Source: Symbiodinium natans (Eukaryota; Sar; Dinophyceae; Suessiales; Symbiodiniaceae). From it: a DNA stretch of 64,000 nt. The translations under genes were made by a program, and so were the position numbers. Position 1 is the stretch's first letter. Each line of letters opens with the position of its first letter. This document shows positions 52,375 to 62,690 of this stretch, in pieces. The notes under the pieces are model-generated. The model saw nothing but the letters and a program-made list of their open reading frames with translations, was not told where the DNA came from and ran no database searches. Location: positions 358,501-422,500 of the forward strand of contig CAJNDS010000657.1 of the NCBI GenBank assembly GCA_905221605.1, written 5' to 3'.

Positions 52375-52636
52375 CTTTTTGGGCCCCAGCGGCACGCCGT
52401 TTTGCGTTTAGCATTTAAATTTGGGGTTTAGGGTTTAGGGTTTCGGGTTTCGGGTTTCGGGTTTCGGGTTTCGGGTTTAGGGTTTAGGGTTTAGGGTTTA
52501 GGGTTTAGGGTTTAGGGTTTAGGGTGTAGGGTTTAGGGGTGACAGCCCGAGCCAAACTCTAACCCCTAAACCCTCAGATTTTGGGGCGCTTGGGTTTCAT
52601 GGGGGGACGGGGGCTGGGGTGGGGATGGCTCGCCAG

Positions 52637-52725
52637 AGGGCAACCTCGTGTTCAGGGCTTTGAGTCCAGGATTTATAGCGTTAAGGCAAGGGCATCAGAT
52701 CTGTAGGGCTCACGGCTGGCTGAAG
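52637..52725 (+). CDS. Unknown plus-strand exon
   Basis: Two bases after cgccag, then GNLVFRALSPGFIALRQGHQ and ICRAHGWLK. The donor is gttgcc. Its ends are part of a local inverted repeat (agggcaacct at 52,637 and aggttgccct at 52,723), so a hairpin element is an alternative reading. Confidence 0.4.
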
Positions 52726-52953
52726 GTTGCCCTCAAAACCCTAGCCCTCAACCAGAAGACCACGAACCCGAATTCCGAGACTACCTAAACCCTGACATGC
52801 CCTGCCGTAGAAACTTTGTTTATTAAAATGAGCCAAGCTCCAGAACCCTAAATACCCTGTCAACCCCCAATAAGCCCTAAACCCTAAACCCCAAACCCCA
52901 AACCCTTAACCCAAAACCCTAAACCCTAAACCCAAAACCCCAAACCCTAAATC

Positions 52954-53062
52954 CACAAAGCTAGGCTCGCGCAGTTTGGGGCTTTGATGCATCTCCTGGC
53001 TTCCAGGCTCCGGAAGCATAGGGACATGTTAGGACCCCAGGGCTCAACTACACAAAAGCGCT
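52954..53062 (-). CDS. Unknown exon
   Basis: Two bases after tttcag, then RFCVVEPWGPNMSLCFRSLE and ARRCIKAPNCASLAL plus two bases. The donor is a likely GA (TG then gattta). Four cysteines. Confidence 0.5.
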
Positions 53063-53414
53063 CTGAAACCCTGAACCTTGACAGCCCTGAGGGTTTGGGG
53101 TTTAGGGTTTGGGGTTTAGGGTTTAGGGTTTAGGGTCTAGGGTCTAGGGTCTAGGGTTTAGGGTTTAGGGTTTAGGGTCTAGGGTTTAGGGCTTAGGGTT
53201 TGGGGTTTAGGGTTTAGGGTTTAGGCTTTAGAGCCCTAACCGCTATGCCGCGAACCCTAAAGTCACCTCCAACCGAGCTGGTGCTGCGAGGCTTTTCCAC
53301 AGGCGAGCCGTCTCCGCGCATCGAAAGCCATTGGGGGGCTGCGATTTAGGGTTTAGGGTTTAGGGTTTCGGGTTTAGGGTTTAAGGTGTAGGGTTTCCGG
53401 TTGAGGCTCCCAAA

Positions 53415-53627
53415 CTAGTGGTGCATGTTGCGGTACCCCCTAAAATGCGCATCTCTGTTTTCAGGGCACCCAAATAAGAGACCATGATTTAGAGCACTGC
53501 CCATCCAGGGGTGAAATTCTTGACATCCCATAAACGGATCACATATTGAAGATGCGAAAACATGAGCATCACATCTGATGTCCACAAGCCCTCCACCCCA
53601 AGCGCTAAAGCTATCTCCCAACATCAC
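53415..53627 (-). CDS. Unknown terminal exon
   Basis: The frame includes GDSFSAWGGGLVDIRCDAHV, FASSICDPFMGCQEFHPWMG, SALNHGLLFGC and ends FRGYRNMHH-stop. It has a balanced composition unlike repeat-derived frames. A 13-base stretch on the other strand resembles rRNA but is explained by this frame. Function unknown. Confidence 0.5.
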   Translation of the reverse strand: MMLGDSFSAWGGGLVDIRCDAHVFASSICDPFMGCQEFHPWMGSALNHGLLFGCPENRDAHFRGYRNMHH

Positions 53628-53965
53628 ACCAAAACCCTAAACCCTAAAGGTTAATAAAGTTTAAGAGTTAAGGGTTTAAGGTTTAGGGTTTAAGGTTTAG
53701 GGTGTAAGGTTTAGGGTTTAAAGGGCTGAGGAAAAACCCACAAATCTCAAGTCTGGAGCTTGAAGTTACCGGCCGTCAGCAGACGAGCAGACTGCTGGGC
53801 CCACTGCGATCGGTCTGCGTTGAGACCTCGCTCGGTTTAGGAGCTTTTAGGGTTGGGGGAATCTGATCTGATTTAGACCACCCCTAGCTTTCTTTGCCCC
53901 CCCCCCCCCCCCCCACTTTCTTAACCTGCCGATCTTCCTTCTGGCCCCGGCCCCCACTCTTGGGA

Positions 53966-54008
53966 TGAAATAGGGTACCTCAGTCCCTCATTCCCTACAA
54001 AGAACCAG
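53966..54008 (+). mobile_element. Partial GGTTCT-family element
   Basis: The segment agggtacctcagtccctcat continuing to aagaaccag matches one half of the element at 60,145-60,247. The other half is not present next to a poly-C tract (53,898-53,914). It may be a 3' remnant or an element truncated by tract expansion. Confidence 0.45.
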
Positions 54009-54394
54009 CCAGTCGGTTTGCTTCGTTTTTGCTTTGTTTTGTAGCTCCTTCTGCACCGCCACTTATGTGAGTAGGGCAGGAGCACGTGTTTGGACTAGAA
54101 GGCCCTTGCCTTATGAACCCTCTAAACCCCAATAAATCCAATGAAAAACCCTATGAGTTTGGTACTGCCCCAGCCCACGAACAGATACCACAAATCAGAC
54201 CACAAAAAAACCACAACACGAAAGTGCCTTTTTCAAGGTAAATGGAGATCTCAATGACTTGATTCTCTGTTTCCCTTTTCAGAACTAGTAACCCAAAGCT
54301 TAAAAGGCCTCTCAGCTCTGGGCTGAGTTGCTGGGCCTGGAGCCTGGCCCTTGGGGCCCCCGGCCTGCTTTTTTCAGGTTCCAGTTGTGCTTTT

Positions 54395-54680
54395 TTTGTG
54401 GTGGGGTTTCGCAGTTTGTGGTCCGATTTGTGCTTCTGGTTTTCAAACCAGTTGTTTTTTTTTGTGGTCTGGTTTGTGGTGGGACTTTCGCAGTTTGTGG
54501 TCCGTATTGCGCTGCTGGTTTTCAAATCAGTTGTGTTGTTTTGTGGTCTGGTTTGTGCTTTTTTTCATATAACAAACCATTATAACAAAGCCGCGCCCGA
54601 GACCGATTTCTAGTTTGTGGTCCGGTTTGTGGTGGGAGTTTCCCAGTTTGTGGTCCGTTTTGTGCTTCTGGATTTCAGGC
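54395..54680. repeat. Degenerate tandem repeat, about 80-bp period
   Basis: Copies of cagtttgtggtccg recur at about 54,411, 54,490, 54,611 and 54,642 with tgtgcttctggttttcaaac-like spacers. Short open frames on both strands are repeat-derived. Confidence 0.7.
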
Positions 54681-54795
54681 GGGGGGGTAAAAAAAGAGAG
54701 TTGGGGGGGCGGGGGGTCAGTAAGGAGATGTCTGGGTCTTCTCCTTGCGTGATAAAAAAGCGGGTGCAAGACAGGCCCTTCAAAGTTTAGGGTTT

Positions 54796-54824
54796 AGGGT
54801 TGAGGGTTGAGGGTTGAGGCCGGT

Positions 54825-54919
<95 letters not shown>

Positions 54920-54922
54920 GTT

Positions 54923-55017
<95 letters not shown>
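54796..55017 (+). repeat. Private variant array GGGTTGA
   Basis: About 31 heptamers of gggttga with one gtttgag variant. The minus-strand frame NPQPSTLNPQPSTL is an artefact of this array. Confidence 0.95.
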
Positions 55018-56507
55018 GTAACCCAAGGTTCCCTAATGCTTCCCCTAGGTTCCCTATGCCATGAACCAGAACCCTATAAGTTTGGGTCTTGGGGAATACC
55101 TTCGCAGAGGGTTGAGGCTTCTTGGAGCCATTGGGTCCATAGTGACTCAGAGCTTCTAGGGCTTATAGGGCTTATGGGGATGCAAGCCCTAAACCCGAAA
55201 CCGAGAGGACTTTACACGGGTTTGCAGGGCTTAATTGGCCAGAGAAACACGCATTCTTGTCCACTGGCCTTAAGGAAATTTAGGAGTTTGGAGTTTAAGG
55301 GTTTACGATATTAGGGTGTAGAGTACCCAACACTTTTTGAGGTGTCGATGTGCAACTGGAGTTCCTCAAAGAGCTACATTAGAATGTGGCCATTGTTATC
55401 AAGAACCTCATATGAGCAGCTTTCTGATAATTGTCTCATTTAGCGGTTCCGATTAGACGGAGCCAGACAATTGGGGTACCAAAGCTGCCCTACATCCCCG
55501 AAGCCCCTGAAGCCCACAAGCCCCCAAACCCGGACCCCAAACGCCCAAAATTGCGACACCGAAAAATAGAGAGGGGAAAGCTCCGACACCCCCTCCAGAC
55601 TACCAGCCGCGTTGCTTGGCATGTCTCACGGCTGCGATCATGGCCTGCGCCGAACTCGGAAGGGGGAGGGGGGTAGGTTTAGGGTTTAGGGTTTAGGGTT
55701 CAGGGTTCAGGGTTCAGGGTTTAGGGTTTAGGGTTTAGGGTGTAGGGGGTAGGGTGTAGGGTTTAGGGTGTAGGGTTTAGGGTTTAGGGTTTAGGGTTTA
55801 GGGTTTGGGGTTTAGGGTTTAGGGATTAGGGATCGAGGGTTCAGGACTTGCTGGGAGGCTATGGGCACGTGTGAACCAAAAAGGGTTTAGGGTTTTTCGG
55901 GCCCCAAGTGTACTGATACCACCAAGGCTTAGGCTTTGGGGTCCAAAGCTTAGGCAAATTCGGCTCCGGTCTAAGGCTTATGGCACATTCCTTCAACCCA
56001 AGTTGAGCCCAAGTATACCAAAAAGAAGACTTGGGAGGGGTGATTGCTGGGTTGTAGATAGAGCCGCAGAAGCCCTACCAAGCCCTGCAAAGCCGAAAGA
56101 CATCTAAACCACCCCTAACCCCTACAAGCCCTAAAGCCCAAAGCTTAAAATTAAGCACCCCTAAAGCCCTTTAAGCCCTGAAAGACCTTCTAAAGACCCA
56201 GCAAACCCCAACCTCCAAACCCTAAAACCTTTCAACCCTCCAAACCCTCAAAACCCTCTGAGCCCTCTAAACCCTCCAAGACCAAAACGCCGAACCATGA
56301 ACCCTAAAAACCCTACAAAACACGAAACGCCCTACAACTCACAACCCTGGACCCCAAACCCTAAAGCCTCTAACTCCCAAATCCCGACGAACCCTACACC
56401 CTAAACCCTGCGAAGCCTACAAACGCTAATGTACCAAGGCCAGGCTCGCTATCCTCTTTAGATATTGAGTCTTTCTTGACTCTGATCACATCAAGGGAAC
56501 AGTACCT

Positions 56508-56640
56508 TCACTTGCAATGTAGGTAGACTCCACCAAACTGCGCAGGACGGCGCTTGCGGCGAATAAGGTTTCTGAACCTGGTACCAGGTTTCTGAGCTTG
56601 CTCACCTCCAGTTTTGGGAAGCACACCAAAATCGTTCGGA
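56508..56640 (-). CDS. Unknown terminal exon
   Basis: The frame KGKTCRPNDFGVLPKTGGEQ, AQKPGTRFRNLIRRKRRPAQ, FGGVYLHCK-stop is open and basic. A second frame upstream (56,605-56,763, MTSVPTGSWTGKRT to CASQNWR) overlaps it with a shift. One of the two is probably an adjoining exon, or a frameshift has occurred. Confidence 0.45.
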
Positions 56641-57091
56641 CGGCAAGTCTTCCCTTTCTTCGTGGGACATGTAGGCGAAGGCAAGCTTTTTGTTGTAGAG
56701 GTGGGGCTCACTATTTTCGAGCCCACTTACCGTACGCTTGCCTGTCCAGGATCCAGTTGGCACAGAAGTCATGATACAAACCCTACCTCCAAACCCTACA
56801 ACAAACCCTACGAACCCCACAAAGACCCTACAGAAACCCTCAAACCCTACAAACCCCACAACAACCCTACACAAACCCTACACAAACCTGCAAAAACCCT
56901 ACCAAAAAAAAAAAAAAACACAAACCCTACAAGCCCTACAAACCCTAAAGGCCCTACAAGCCCGAATTACGAGCTCCTAAACCCTAACACCTAAGCCCTA
57001 AACCCTAAATCCTAAACCCTAAACCCCAAACCCCAAACCCTAAACCCTAAACCCTAAACCCTAAAACCTACAAACCTTAAACCCTAAACCC

Positions 57092-57182
57092 AGGGCAGCC
57101 CCCAGCCTCCGACAGACCAGCCTTCCTTCGGGCGGCGATGGCAGGAAAGCCACGTCCGCGGGCCTTCGTCTCGGATGGCTTT
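57092..57182 (-). CDS. Unknown exon
   Basis: The frame AIRDEGPRTWLSCHRRPKEG then WSVGGWGLPW ends at a gtttagg donor next to a minus-oriented telomere array. The 5' border is near a taaag acceptor. Confidence 0.4.
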
Positions 57183-57334
57183 AGGGGCCTTATAGGGGTT
57201 TAGGGTTTAGGGTTGCGGGTTTAGGGGTTCGGGTCGAGGGTAGGGCTTAGGGTTTAGGGTTTAAGTAAGGTCTAGGGTTTATAGGGCCGTTTAGGGTCAG
57301 GGCATCTGGGGTTTCGGGTTGAGGAAGGCTTCAG

Positions 57335-57424
57335 ATGCTAGTCTTGTGGGGAGCCTTCGCAACTTTGCGAGAACCATTTCGACCCTGAAGTCCCAGCCCC
57401 ACATGCTGGGCTTCAACAACCCGG
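57335..57424 (+). CDS. Unknown plus-strand exon
   Basis: Two bases after gcttcag, then ASLVGSLRNFARTISTLKSQ and PHMLGFNNP plus one base. The donor is gtttagg. Telomere-type arrays in plus orientation lie on both sides. Confidence 0.5.
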
Positions 57425-58178
57425 GTTTAGGGTTTAGGGTCTAGGGTTTAGAGCTTAGGGTCTAGGGTTTAGGGTTGAGGGTTTAGGGTTTAGGGTTTAG
57501 GGTTTAAGGTTTAGAGTTTAGGGCTTAGGGTTTAGGGTTTAGGGTTTAGGGTTTAGGGTTTAGGGCTTAGGGTTTAGGGTTTAGGGTTTAGGGTTTAGGG
57601 TTTAGGGTTTAGGAGTTAGGGTTTAGGGCTTAGGGTTTAGGGTTTAGGGTTTAGGGTTTAGGGGTTAGGGGTTAGGGTTTAGGGGTTAGGGTTTAGGGTT
57701 TACGGTTTAGCGATAAGGCTTGGGGTTTAAAGCTTAGGCTTCAGGGTTTGGGCTGATCTTCCTGCCAAGTCGCAGCCCCAAACCCCCAAACACCCACTCT
57801 TCCCACGAGCGAACCAACAGCCCCCACCCCCTCCCCCCGCCGCCACCACCCCAAGCCCAGAACCCTGACATGAACCGTACCCTAAACCCCAAACCCTAAA
57901 CCCCAAACCCCAAACCCTAAACGCCAAACCCCAAACCCCGAACCCCAAACCGGAAACCCCAAACCCTAAACCCCAAACCCTAAACCCCAAACCCTAATCC
58001 CCAAACCCCAAACACGAAACCCCAAACCCCAAACACTCACAGCCCAGCCCAGCCGGTGCCTTGCACAAGGCGAAGACGGGCTTGGCAGCAAAACCTGAGC
58101 TTCAACCGCCGGCCGTTCAATGATAGGGCTTCGGTGGTTTAGGGTTTAAGGTTTGGGGCTCAGGGTTTCGGGTTTAAG

Positions 58179-58295
58179 GTTTCGGCGATCTGGATCAAGA
58201 ATGAAGTGGTTGATCCAAAAAAACAGCCTGCAAGAAAGAATCATTTACGTGGAGGCGTGGTGCTCAAAGTGCTGACTTTCTTGGGGGCAAAATGA
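58179..58295 (+). CDS. Unknown plus-strand terminal exon
   Basis: Thirty-eight codons, VSAIWIKNEVVDPKKQPARK then NHLRGGVVLKVLTFLGAK-stop. The acceptor is gtttaag at the end of telomere-like sequence. Basic with a hydrophobic tail. Function unknown. Confidence 0.5.
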   Translation, partial: VSAIWIKNEVVDPKKQPARKNHLRGGVVLKVLTFLGAK

Positions 58296-58555
58296 ACCAC
58301 AAAAGGGTTTAAGGTTCATATACCCTTACTAACAGGAATTTTAGTAGTATTATAGGGGTATCTGCCCCCAATTTTCCTAAGGGTTTAACCCACGAAGCGC
58401 CCCAAACCCTAAACCCTAAACCCAGTAAGCACCCCAAAACCCTGAACCCGTGGAGCACTCCAAAGAACTAATATAGGGTTTAGGGTTTAGGGTTTAGGGT
58501 TTAGGGTTTAGGGTTTAGGGTTTAGGGTTTAGGGTTTAGGGTTTAGGGTTTAGGG

Positions 58556-58650
58556 TATTAGAACAGGGTTTTTGGAGGTTATTATGGTAGAATTATAAAG
58601 GGGCCATGAGGGAAAACCATTAGTAATTGTTCCGACCCCTCTACTAACCC
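58556..58650. mobile_element. Element family 3, copy d
   Basis: It contains ttagaacagggtttttggag and aaaggggccatgagggaaaa, ending attgttccgacccctctact, like copy c. Confidence 0.5.
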
Positions 58651-58695
58651 TAACCCCTAAATCCTACACCCTAAAACCCTAACCCCGTTAAGCAC

Positions 58696-58740
58696 CATGA
58701 AAACTGCCACGCCACGCTCGTACAGCGCCAGGTCGTCCAA
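58696..58740 (-). CDS. Five-exon gene, exon 5
   Basis: Fifteen codons, LDDLALYERGVAVFM. The acceptor is ctgacag and the donor is gtgctt, phase 0. It follows exon 4 in phase. The gene probably continues; an open segment VFALCKAPAGLG with a gtgagtg donor lies at about 58.05-58.09 kb. Confidence 0.5.
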
Positions 58741-58879
58741 CTGTCAGGGCAGGCTCCGGGCGAACAGCAGTTCATTCAAACTTTTAAACCCTAAACCCTG
58801 GACCTAAACCCTAAACCCTGAACCCTAAACCCTAAACCCTAAACCCCAAACCCTAAACCCGAGCCCCTCATCCCCAAAC

Positions 58880-58969
58880 CCCAGACTTGAACCCCGCCTC
58901 GGCCAAGCCCCGCGCCTCGGCCAGGCGCCGGAGCCACACGTGGGCCAGGCGCACGTGCTCAACTTCCTT
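58880..58969 (-). CDS. Five-exon gene, exon 4
   Basis: Thirty codons, KEVEHVRLAHVWLRRLAEAR then GLAEAGFKSG, a clear amphipathic helix rich in Leu, Arg and Glu. The acceptor is ctacgag. The donor GGG then gtttggg opens a telomere-variant array. Phase 0 both sides. Confidence 0.6.
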
Positions 58970-59194
58970 CTCGTAGGGTTTAGGGTTTAGGGTTTAGGGT
59001 TTAGGGTTTAGGGTTTGGGGTTTGGGGTTTCGGGTTTAGGGTTTGGGGTTTGGGGTTTTGGGGTTTTGGGGTTTAGAGTTTAGGGTTTAGTGTTTAGAGT
59101 TTGGGGTTTAGAGGTTAGGGTTCAGGGTGTTTTGGGGTGTAGAGCATAGGGCATAGGGCATAGGCTCGCGCCCCTTGGTTCCCTTGCATTCTTT

Positions 59195-59221
59195 GGGGGG
59201 GGGGGGGGGGGGGGGGGGGGG
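59195..59221. repeat. 27-base G tract
   Basis: An uninterrupted run of G, within the intron between exons 3 and 4 of the five-exon gene. Similar tracts of 12-20 bases occur at 2,240, 38,335, 53,898 and elsewhere. Confidence 0.95.
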
Positions 59222-59247
59222 ATGTTTCTTGGGGCAAGGAGGATAAC

Positions 59248-59342
59248 TTCTTGTTGCTCATCGTCGCGCTTCCGGGCTGGAGTTGCAGCCCCATAGAGGC
59301 CATTGTAGTCGGGGTTGTAAGGATCAGGGAAGAGGCGCTTGC
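59248..59342 (-). CDS. Five-exon gene, exon 3
   Basis: After the tttag acceptor and two bases the frame reads KRLFPDPYNPDYNGLYGAAT then PARKRDDEQQE. The donor is gttatcc, phase 0. The next intron contains a 27-base G tract (59,195-59,221 on the plus strand). The PDPYNPDYNGLYG segment is tyrosine- and proline-rich; no family is assigned. Confidence 0.6.
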
Positions 59343-59377
59343 CTAAACCCTAAACCCTACACCCTAAACCTTAAACC

Positions 59378-59416
59378 CCTGCCGGTTTGTAGAGGGCTTG
59401 TAGACATCCTCGGGAG
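59378..59416 (-). CDS. Five-exon gene, exon 2
   Basis: Two phase bases, then PEDVYKPSTNRQ plus one base. The acceptor is ctgaaag. The donor lies in a run of G before a telomere-type array; its exact position is ambiguous because the same G occurs at both ends. Phase fits exons 1 and 3. Confidence 0.5.
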
Positions 59417-59663
59417 CTTTCAGGGCGGGTCCGAAGTCCAGCCAAGGATGTAAAGTTCCAGCGAGCCCCGCAACCGCGATTCAGGGAAATTGGTGTCTTT
59501 TAGGTGTTTTTTGTACCGAAATTTCTTCTCTCTCCCGAATTCAAATGTACGTAAGGCCCACACATCCCACAAAAACGACAGCCCACAAAGCTGTCAAACG
59601 CACATCGTTGAAGCCCTAAACCCTAAACCCTAAACCCGAAACCCTAAACCCTAAACCCTAAAC

Positions 59664-59745
59664 CGACCTCGTCGTGCACGCGCTGCAGCACCGCGGCGCT
59701 TCCGTCGTCTCCTGCCTCGTGCGGCATGGGGCCGACAACAGCCAT
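59664..59745 (-). CDS. Five-exon gene, exon 1 with start codon
   Basis: The exon starts at ATG 59,745 and reads MAVVGPMPHEAGDDGSAAVL then QRVHDEV plus one base. The donor G then gtttagg is the start of a telomere array (59,611-59,663). Splicing to exon 2 gives HDEV-A-PEDVYK. The product is unknown. Just upstream (59,797-59,815) is a TA-rich run that could belong to the promoter. Confidence 0.6.
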
Positions 59746-60089
59746 GCTCTGAGTTCTGAACCCTCATGCACACACAAACATACGCATGTACGTATATATA
59801 TATATATATACACATGTATAAACATGTCTCTTATGTATATCGTACGTTAGCATGCCTGAGACCCTCAAACCCCAGAAACCGTCAGCCCTGAAATCAGGGG
59901 GTCAAACCCAGTGGTTGTATGGGTTTCGGGGTTGATCCTATAAGGAAGACGAACCAGCCGCCCTGTGAAGTCCTATACTAAAGCAGGCCACTGCTTACGG
60001 ATTTCTTGAGGGCTTCTGAAACCCCTAGAAGAGTGTGTAGAAACCAAACCCTAAATCCCTAGTCCCTAAACCCTAAATCCTAGCAAGCC

Positions 60090-60144
60090 CTAAAGATCAG
60101 GGCTTGGGGGTGCTGAGGTGCAGCCTCCTTGAGCCGCAATCTGG
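60090..60144 (-). CDS. Unknown gene, terminal exon after an introner
   Basis: One phase base, then QIAAQGGCTSAPPSPDL and a TAG stop, which lies in a ctttag sequence. The acceptor aaccag is the end of the hairpin element at 60,145-60,247. The phase is complementary to the upstream exon (TG+C). Confidence 0.5.
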
Positions 60145-60247
60145 CTGGTTCTTAGTATGGAGTAGGGAATGAGGGAATGAGGTACCCTACATAATCCCTG
60201 TACAGGGTGTATACAGGGCCCTACTTCCCTCATTCCCTACTGAGAAC
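60145..60247 (-). mobile_element. Introner-like hairpin element (GGTTCT family)
   Basis: The 103-bp interval is nearly a perfect inverted repeat: minus strand starts gttctcagtagggaatgagg and ends in its complement, attccctactccatactaag followed by aaccag. It begins with GT and ends with AG exactly at the borders of two in-phase exons, so the whole intron is the element. A half copy lies at 53,966-54,008. Confidence 0.65.
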
Positions 60248-60348
60248 CAGGGGGCCATTGGGCCCCCAGCCTGCTGGAAGATGTCGCGGTAGCGGAGGGA
60301 ATGGTCCAAGTTGGCAGCCTCGAAGGTCAGGCCTCGCGCCAGGGCTTC
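60248..60348 (-). CDS. Unknown gene, penultimate exon
   Basis: Thirty-three codons plus two bases: EALARGLTFEAANLDHSLRY then RDIFQQAGGPMAP. The acceptor is tttag of a telomere array (60,349-60,438). The donor is the GT at the end of the hairpin element. The frame is well populated with charged residues and has no competing family match. Confidence 0.6.
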
Positions 60349-60645
60349 CTAAACCCTGAACCCTGAACCCTAAGCCCTAAACCCTAAACCCTAAACCCTA
60401 AACCCTAAACCCTAAACCCTAAACCCTAAACCCTAAACCCCACCTAAACCCCTAAATCCTAAACTCGTAGGGTTTCAGGGCGTTCCGCTCTCGGAGTCGA
60501 AGTCGATGTGGGTAGAGGTGAGGGTTTAGGGCATACAGGCCTTAGGGTTCAGGGCCAAGGCTTTCGGATTTGGGGTTTAGGGTTTAGGGTTTAGGGTTTA
60601 GGGTTTAGGGGTTAGGGTTTAGGGTTTAGGGTTAGAACCGCCCTA

Positions 60646-60741
60646 ATCCCTTCCCCCTACCCCATTTTTTACCTCCCATATATACTATGATATAACAATA
60701 ATTGGGGGGGTACTTCATATTAGCGGGTAAGGGGGGTTCAA
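60646..60741. mobile_element. Hairpin element with GAACC ends
   Basis: The ends gaaccgccctaatcccttcc and gggtaaggggggttc pair imperfectly around an AT-rich centre. It lies just downstream of the terminal exon at 60,760-60,826. Confidence 0.5.
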
Positions 60742-60759
60742 CATTGGGAGATTGTAACC

Positions 60760-60826
60760 CTACAAGTAGCTATGAGCCTCCACGCAGGTTTTCATGGCGC
60801 CAAGAGTTCCGCACATCGCCAAAACC
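60760..60826 (-). CDS. Unknown gene, terminal exon
   Basis: One base, then VLAMCGTLGAMKTCVEAHSY and L-stop. The acceptor is gttgag and the phase fits the exon at 60,967-61,048 (AG+G). Confidence 0.5.
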
Positions 60827-60966
60827 CTCAACTCCAAACCCTAGACCCTAAACCCCGCAACCCCAAAAACGGAACCAGAACCGTAACTCCCAAACCCTAA
60901 ACCCCAAACCTCAAACCCTAAACCCTAAACCCCAAACCCTAAACCCGAAACTCTAAACCCGAAACC

Positions 60967-61048
60967 CTGGCCCAGCCTACGCCGCAGAGGAAGGCCTCCA
61001 GGGGCTCGGGCGCCGAGTCCACAGCGGCAAGGCTGCGCCAGAGGTAGC
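60967..61048 (-). CDS. Unknown gene, exon
   Basis: Two bases after cctgag, then YLWRSLAAVDSAPEPLEAFL and CGVGWA plus two bases. The 3' border lies at AGG/GTTTCGG. The same G is present at both intron ends, so GT or GG can be read as the donor. Confidence 0.5.
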
Positions 61049-61067
61049 CTCAGGCACATCGCGGGCT

Positions 61068-61165
61068 TGGGGCTTTGGGGGCTTTGGGGGCTTTGGGGGC
61101 TTTGGGGGCTTTGGGGGCTTTGGGGGCTTTGGGGGCTTTGGGGGCTTTGGGGGCTTTGGGGGTTT
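61068..61165 (+). repeat. Private variant array GGGGGCTTT
   Basis: A nine-base unit repeated about 11 times. Confidence 0.9.
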
Positions 61166-61687
61166 GGGGGTTTGGGGGTAGGGTGAAACGGTTCAGAATT
61201 GAGGGGTTTGGTCCTTCGGGCTTAAGGTTTAGGATTGCTAGGATTTAAGGGCTCAGGGGTGCTGATTTTGGGCTTAGAGATCTTCTAGCCCTAAACCCGA
61301 ACTGGCAGTGAGCCCTCTGTAGGATCAAGGGGCTTGAACTCTCAGTGGGAGCGCTGCTCAGCGCCCAGGTTTCGGAGTTCGGGAGTTTAGGGTATGAGGT
61401 TTAAGGCTTCGTTTAGAATTTGGGAGCTTTAGGTTTAGGAGTTTGGGAGTTCAGGAATATTCGGGCTTTGGTGGGGCTTCGGGTTGTGGGGTTGAGGGGC
61501 TGGGTGTCACGAGGCCCTGAACCCAAAACCCCAAACTTAAAACCCTAAACCTCAAACCCCAAACCGCCCAAAACCACAAACCCTAAACCCCAAACCCTAA
61601 ACCCTTAACCATAAACCTTAAACCCTAAACCCTAAACCCCAAACCCTAAACCCTGAACCCTGAACCCCAAACCTTAAAACCCTAAAC

Positions 61688-61786
61688 CCCAGACAAGCAG
61701 CCCGACAAGGGAGCCGCGCCCATCGGTGGAGTTTCGGGAGCCAGGGTGGCAACGCGGTCCAGGTACAGGCGGCAGTGAGACTGTTC
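61688..61786 (-). CDS. Unknown exon
   Basis: Thirty-three codons, EQSHCRLYLDRVATLAPETP then PMGAAPLSGCLSG. The acceptor is gccgcag and the donor is GGG then gtttag. It may precede the exon at 60,967-61,048. Confidence 0.5.
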
Positions 61787-61924
61787 CTGCGGCAGGGTTT
61801 TTAGGGTTTCGGGTTTTGGGGGTTTAGGGGTCTAGGGGTTTAGGGTTAGGGTTTAGGTTTTCGGGTTTAGGGTTAGGGGTTTAGGGTTTGGGGTTTGGGG
61901 TTTGGGGTTTGGGGTTTTGGGTTT

Positions 61925-62155
61925 TGGGTTTAGGGGTTTAGGGGTTTAGGGGTTTAGGGGTTTAGGGGTTTAGGGGTTTAGGGGTTTAGGGGTTTAGGGG
62001 TTTAGGGGTTTAGGGGTTTAGGGGTTTAGGGGTTTAGGGGTTTAGGGGTTTAGGGGTTTAGGTTTAGGGGTTTAGGGGTTTAGGGGTTTAGGGGTTTAGG
62101 GGTTTAGGGGTTTAGGGGTTTAGGGGTTTAGGGGTTTAGGGGTTTAGGGGTTTCG
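61925..62155 (+). repeat. Private variant array GGGGTTTA
   Basis: About 28 copies of an eight-base unit with one seven-base slip. Confidence 0.95.
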
Positions 62156-62611
62156 GGGTTTGAGGCTTCAGGGGTGGTGGGGTTCAGGAGCTTAGGAGTT
62201 GAGGGGGCTCAGGGATTTAGGGGTTTAGGGGAACAGCTTCAGCTTCAGCGCCTGACACAGGTTCGGATCTGAGGTCGTTTCTTGAGAGCAGGTGCTCATG
62301 ACTCGGCAAGATGCAGAAACGAAACCAGCAAGCCAAGGCTACTGAGCTGAGCCACCGACGACAGACACCCTGAGCCCCTTCAACCCTGAACTGCCCTAAA
62401 CCCTGATCCCCTAAAGCCCCGAAAGCCCCGAAAGCCAGCTGAGTTCCTGGATCCCAAACCCCTACAGCCCCTGATCCCTGCCCCGAAACCCAAAACCGCG
62501 CCCTAAGCCCTGAACTTGAAGCCCTTTACCACAACCCCTACCCACCCGACCCCAGCCCCAACCCTAAACCCTAAACCCTAAACCCTAAACCCCAAACCCT
62601 AAACCCTAAAC

Positions 62612-62690
62612 CGGCTGGCCCCGGCCTCACGGATGGTCTTCAGCAACCCGCGCTGCAGCCCTCTCGGGGCCTCTGGGAAGCCTCGGTCGG
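62612..62690 (-). CDS. Unknown exon
   Basis: Two bases after agcag, then DRGFPEAPRGLQRGLLKTIR and EAGAS plus two bases. The donor is gtttagg. Confidence 0.5.

Noticed and set aside
53505-53570. Small-subunit rRNA fragment (ggtgaaattcttg and tgcgaaa)
   Set aside because: Only short blocks match and the spacing is wrong; the opposite strand carries a coherent 70-codon frame that explains the conservation of composition.
54787-55026. NPQPSTL repeat protein
   Set aside because: It is the minus-strand reading of the GGGTTGA array.
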